Of a DNA stretch of 64,000 bases, positions 63,677 through 64,000 are shown piece after piece. The stretch's first letter is position 1. Every line of letters starts with the position of its first letter. Below the pieces are notes generated by a model that saw only the letters and a list, made by a program, of their open reading frames with translations, did not search any database and was not told the origin of the DNA. The position numbers and the translations under genes were made by a program. Source of the stretch: Oscillibacter sp. (GTDB lineage Bacteria; Bacillota; Clostridia; Oscillospirales; Oscillospiraceae); the NCBI GenBank assembly GCA_017526785.1, contig JAFXQV010000031.1, positions 124,899 through 188,898 of the forward strand, in the 5' to 3' direction.

Positions 63677-63705
63677 TTGACAAGCGCCCGAAATCCTGCT
63701 ATGAT
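63677..63705 (+). promoter_or_regulatory. Promoter of the tRNA cluster
   Basis: TTGACA (63677-63682), 17 bases and TATGAT (63700-63705), 28 bases before the first tRNA. Confidence 0.88.
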
Positions 63706-63733
63706 AGGTAAGCTGACGTACCGGACAGGTCGC

Positions 63734-63808
63734 GCAGGTGTAGCACAATGGTCAGGGCACCAGCCTTCCAAGCTGGGGATGCGAGTTCGATTCTCGTCAC
63801 CTGCTCCA
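63734..63808 (+). tRNA. tRNA-Gly (anticodon TCC)
   Basis: Acceptor GCAGGTG/CACCTGC, anticodon loop CTTCCAA with TCC, GTTCGAT T loop, discriminator T and an encoded CCA (63806-63808). First of three tRNA genes in line. Confidence 0.95.
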
Positions 63809-63813
63809 AATCC

Positions 63814-63890
63814 GCGCCAGTAGCTCATCCGGATAGAGCAACTGCCTTCTAAGCAGTAGGTAGGGGGTTCGAGTCCCTTCTGGCGTACCA
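63814..63890 (+). tRNA. tRNA-Arg (anticodon TCT)
   Basis: Acceptor GCGCCAG with CTGGCGT (one G-T pair at the end), anticodon loop CTTCTAA with TCT, GTTCGAG T loop, discriminator A and encoded CCA. Confidence 0.94.
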
Positions 63891-63922
63891 TTCCCCCCTG
63901 TCGGGGCGTTTCAGTGCCATAT

Positions 63923-63999
63923 GGTGGGTGTAGTTCAATTGGCAGAGCACCGGATTGTGGTTCCGGGCGTTGTGGGTTCAAGTCCCATCACCCACCCCA
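63923..63999 (+). tRNA. tRNA-His (anticodon GTG)
   Basis: Acceptor GTGGGTG/CACCCAC with the extra G-1 (63923) facing discriminator C (63996), the histidine identity pair. The anticodon loop TTGTGGT holds GTG. CCA is encoded (63997-63999). It ends one base before the window edge. Confidence 0.95.
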
Positions 64000-64000
64000 C

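Noticed and set aside
63565-63981. N-terminal extension of the Roco reading frame to 1078 residues
   Set aside because: It reads through three tRNA genes on the opposite strand and gives translated-tRNA peptides; the ATG at 63562-63564 has a good ribosome site and promoter.

Overview
The window looks like a chromosomal piece of a motile, anaerobic, GC-rich member of the Bacillota, most likely a Clostridia/Oscillospirales-type gut bacterium. The evidence is an archaeal/vacuolar-type (V/A) ATPase operon instead of visible F-type genes, a Firmicutes-style fla/che operon with FliY and the CheC/CheD/CheV branch of chemotaxis, an energy-coupling-factor transporter core next to truA, a ClpE-like unfoldase, EFR1-type ferredoxin and DUF5711 proteins, AGGAGG-type ribosome sites, and frequent GTG and TTG starts. 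Species cannot be named from this window.

Layout. 1-4299 (minus): V-ATPase operon ntpF-I-K-E-C, cut at the left edge, with its own promoter. 4601-5336 (minus): a compact AT-richer unit of consensus promoter, structured RNA, terminator, PBECR-like nuclease gene and final terminator, resembling a toxin-antitoxin layout. 5421-5953 (plus): two small genes (DUF2442, DUF378). 6023-30146 (plus): one long flagellar operon from flgB to flgG, covering rod, hook, switch, stator, export apparatus, CheY and sigma-28. A solitary TnpB element (about 30.2-31.5 kb) sits between flgG and cheC-cheD-cheV and an HDOD regulator. 34995-42938 (plus): glpK, a small motility gene with a sigma-28-type promoter, ltrA, two DUF4230 paralogues, a methyltransferase, and ecfA1-ecfA2-ecfT. 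42978-44809: a two-gene AT-richer insert (membrane protein plus ParA-like ATPase with membrane helices) separates ecfT from truA. 44845-54890: truA, DUF5711, cvpA, clpE-like, a Cys-rich small protein, an EFR1 ferredoxin, a convergent rhomboid-like gene, PAP2, ACT, and a nifS-iscU pair. 54966-56861 (minus): mannitol PTS gene mtlA. 57137-57705: a strong promoter, an inverted-repeat RNA region and a small CRISPR array without cas genes. 57893-60652: ilvE-type aminotransferase and an msmK/ugpC-type ABC ATPase. 60745-63564 (minus): a 939-residue LRR-Roc-COR (Roco) protein with a C-terminal membrane helix. 63734-63999: tRNA-Gly, tRNA-Arg and tRNA-His.

How the parts work together. The flagellar genes give an almost complete basal body, hook scaffold, switch and export machine. 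CheY-P would be bound by FliM and probably by a FliY with four linker copies of the FliM-type docking motif, and dephosphorylated by FliY and CheC. FliA would read sigma-28 promoters such as the one before the small motility gene. Flagellin, CheA, CheW, CheR and CheB are not in the window. The V-ATPase rotor subunit keeps the side chains that bind sodium in the Enterococcus hirae enzyme, suggesting sodium coupling.

The most interesting stretches are the RNA-plus-nuclease unit at 4601-5336, the tandem CheY-docking array in FliY, the LRR-Roco gene with a recent four-repeat duplication, the ParA/membrane insert, and two matched hairpin/ribosome-site cassettes.
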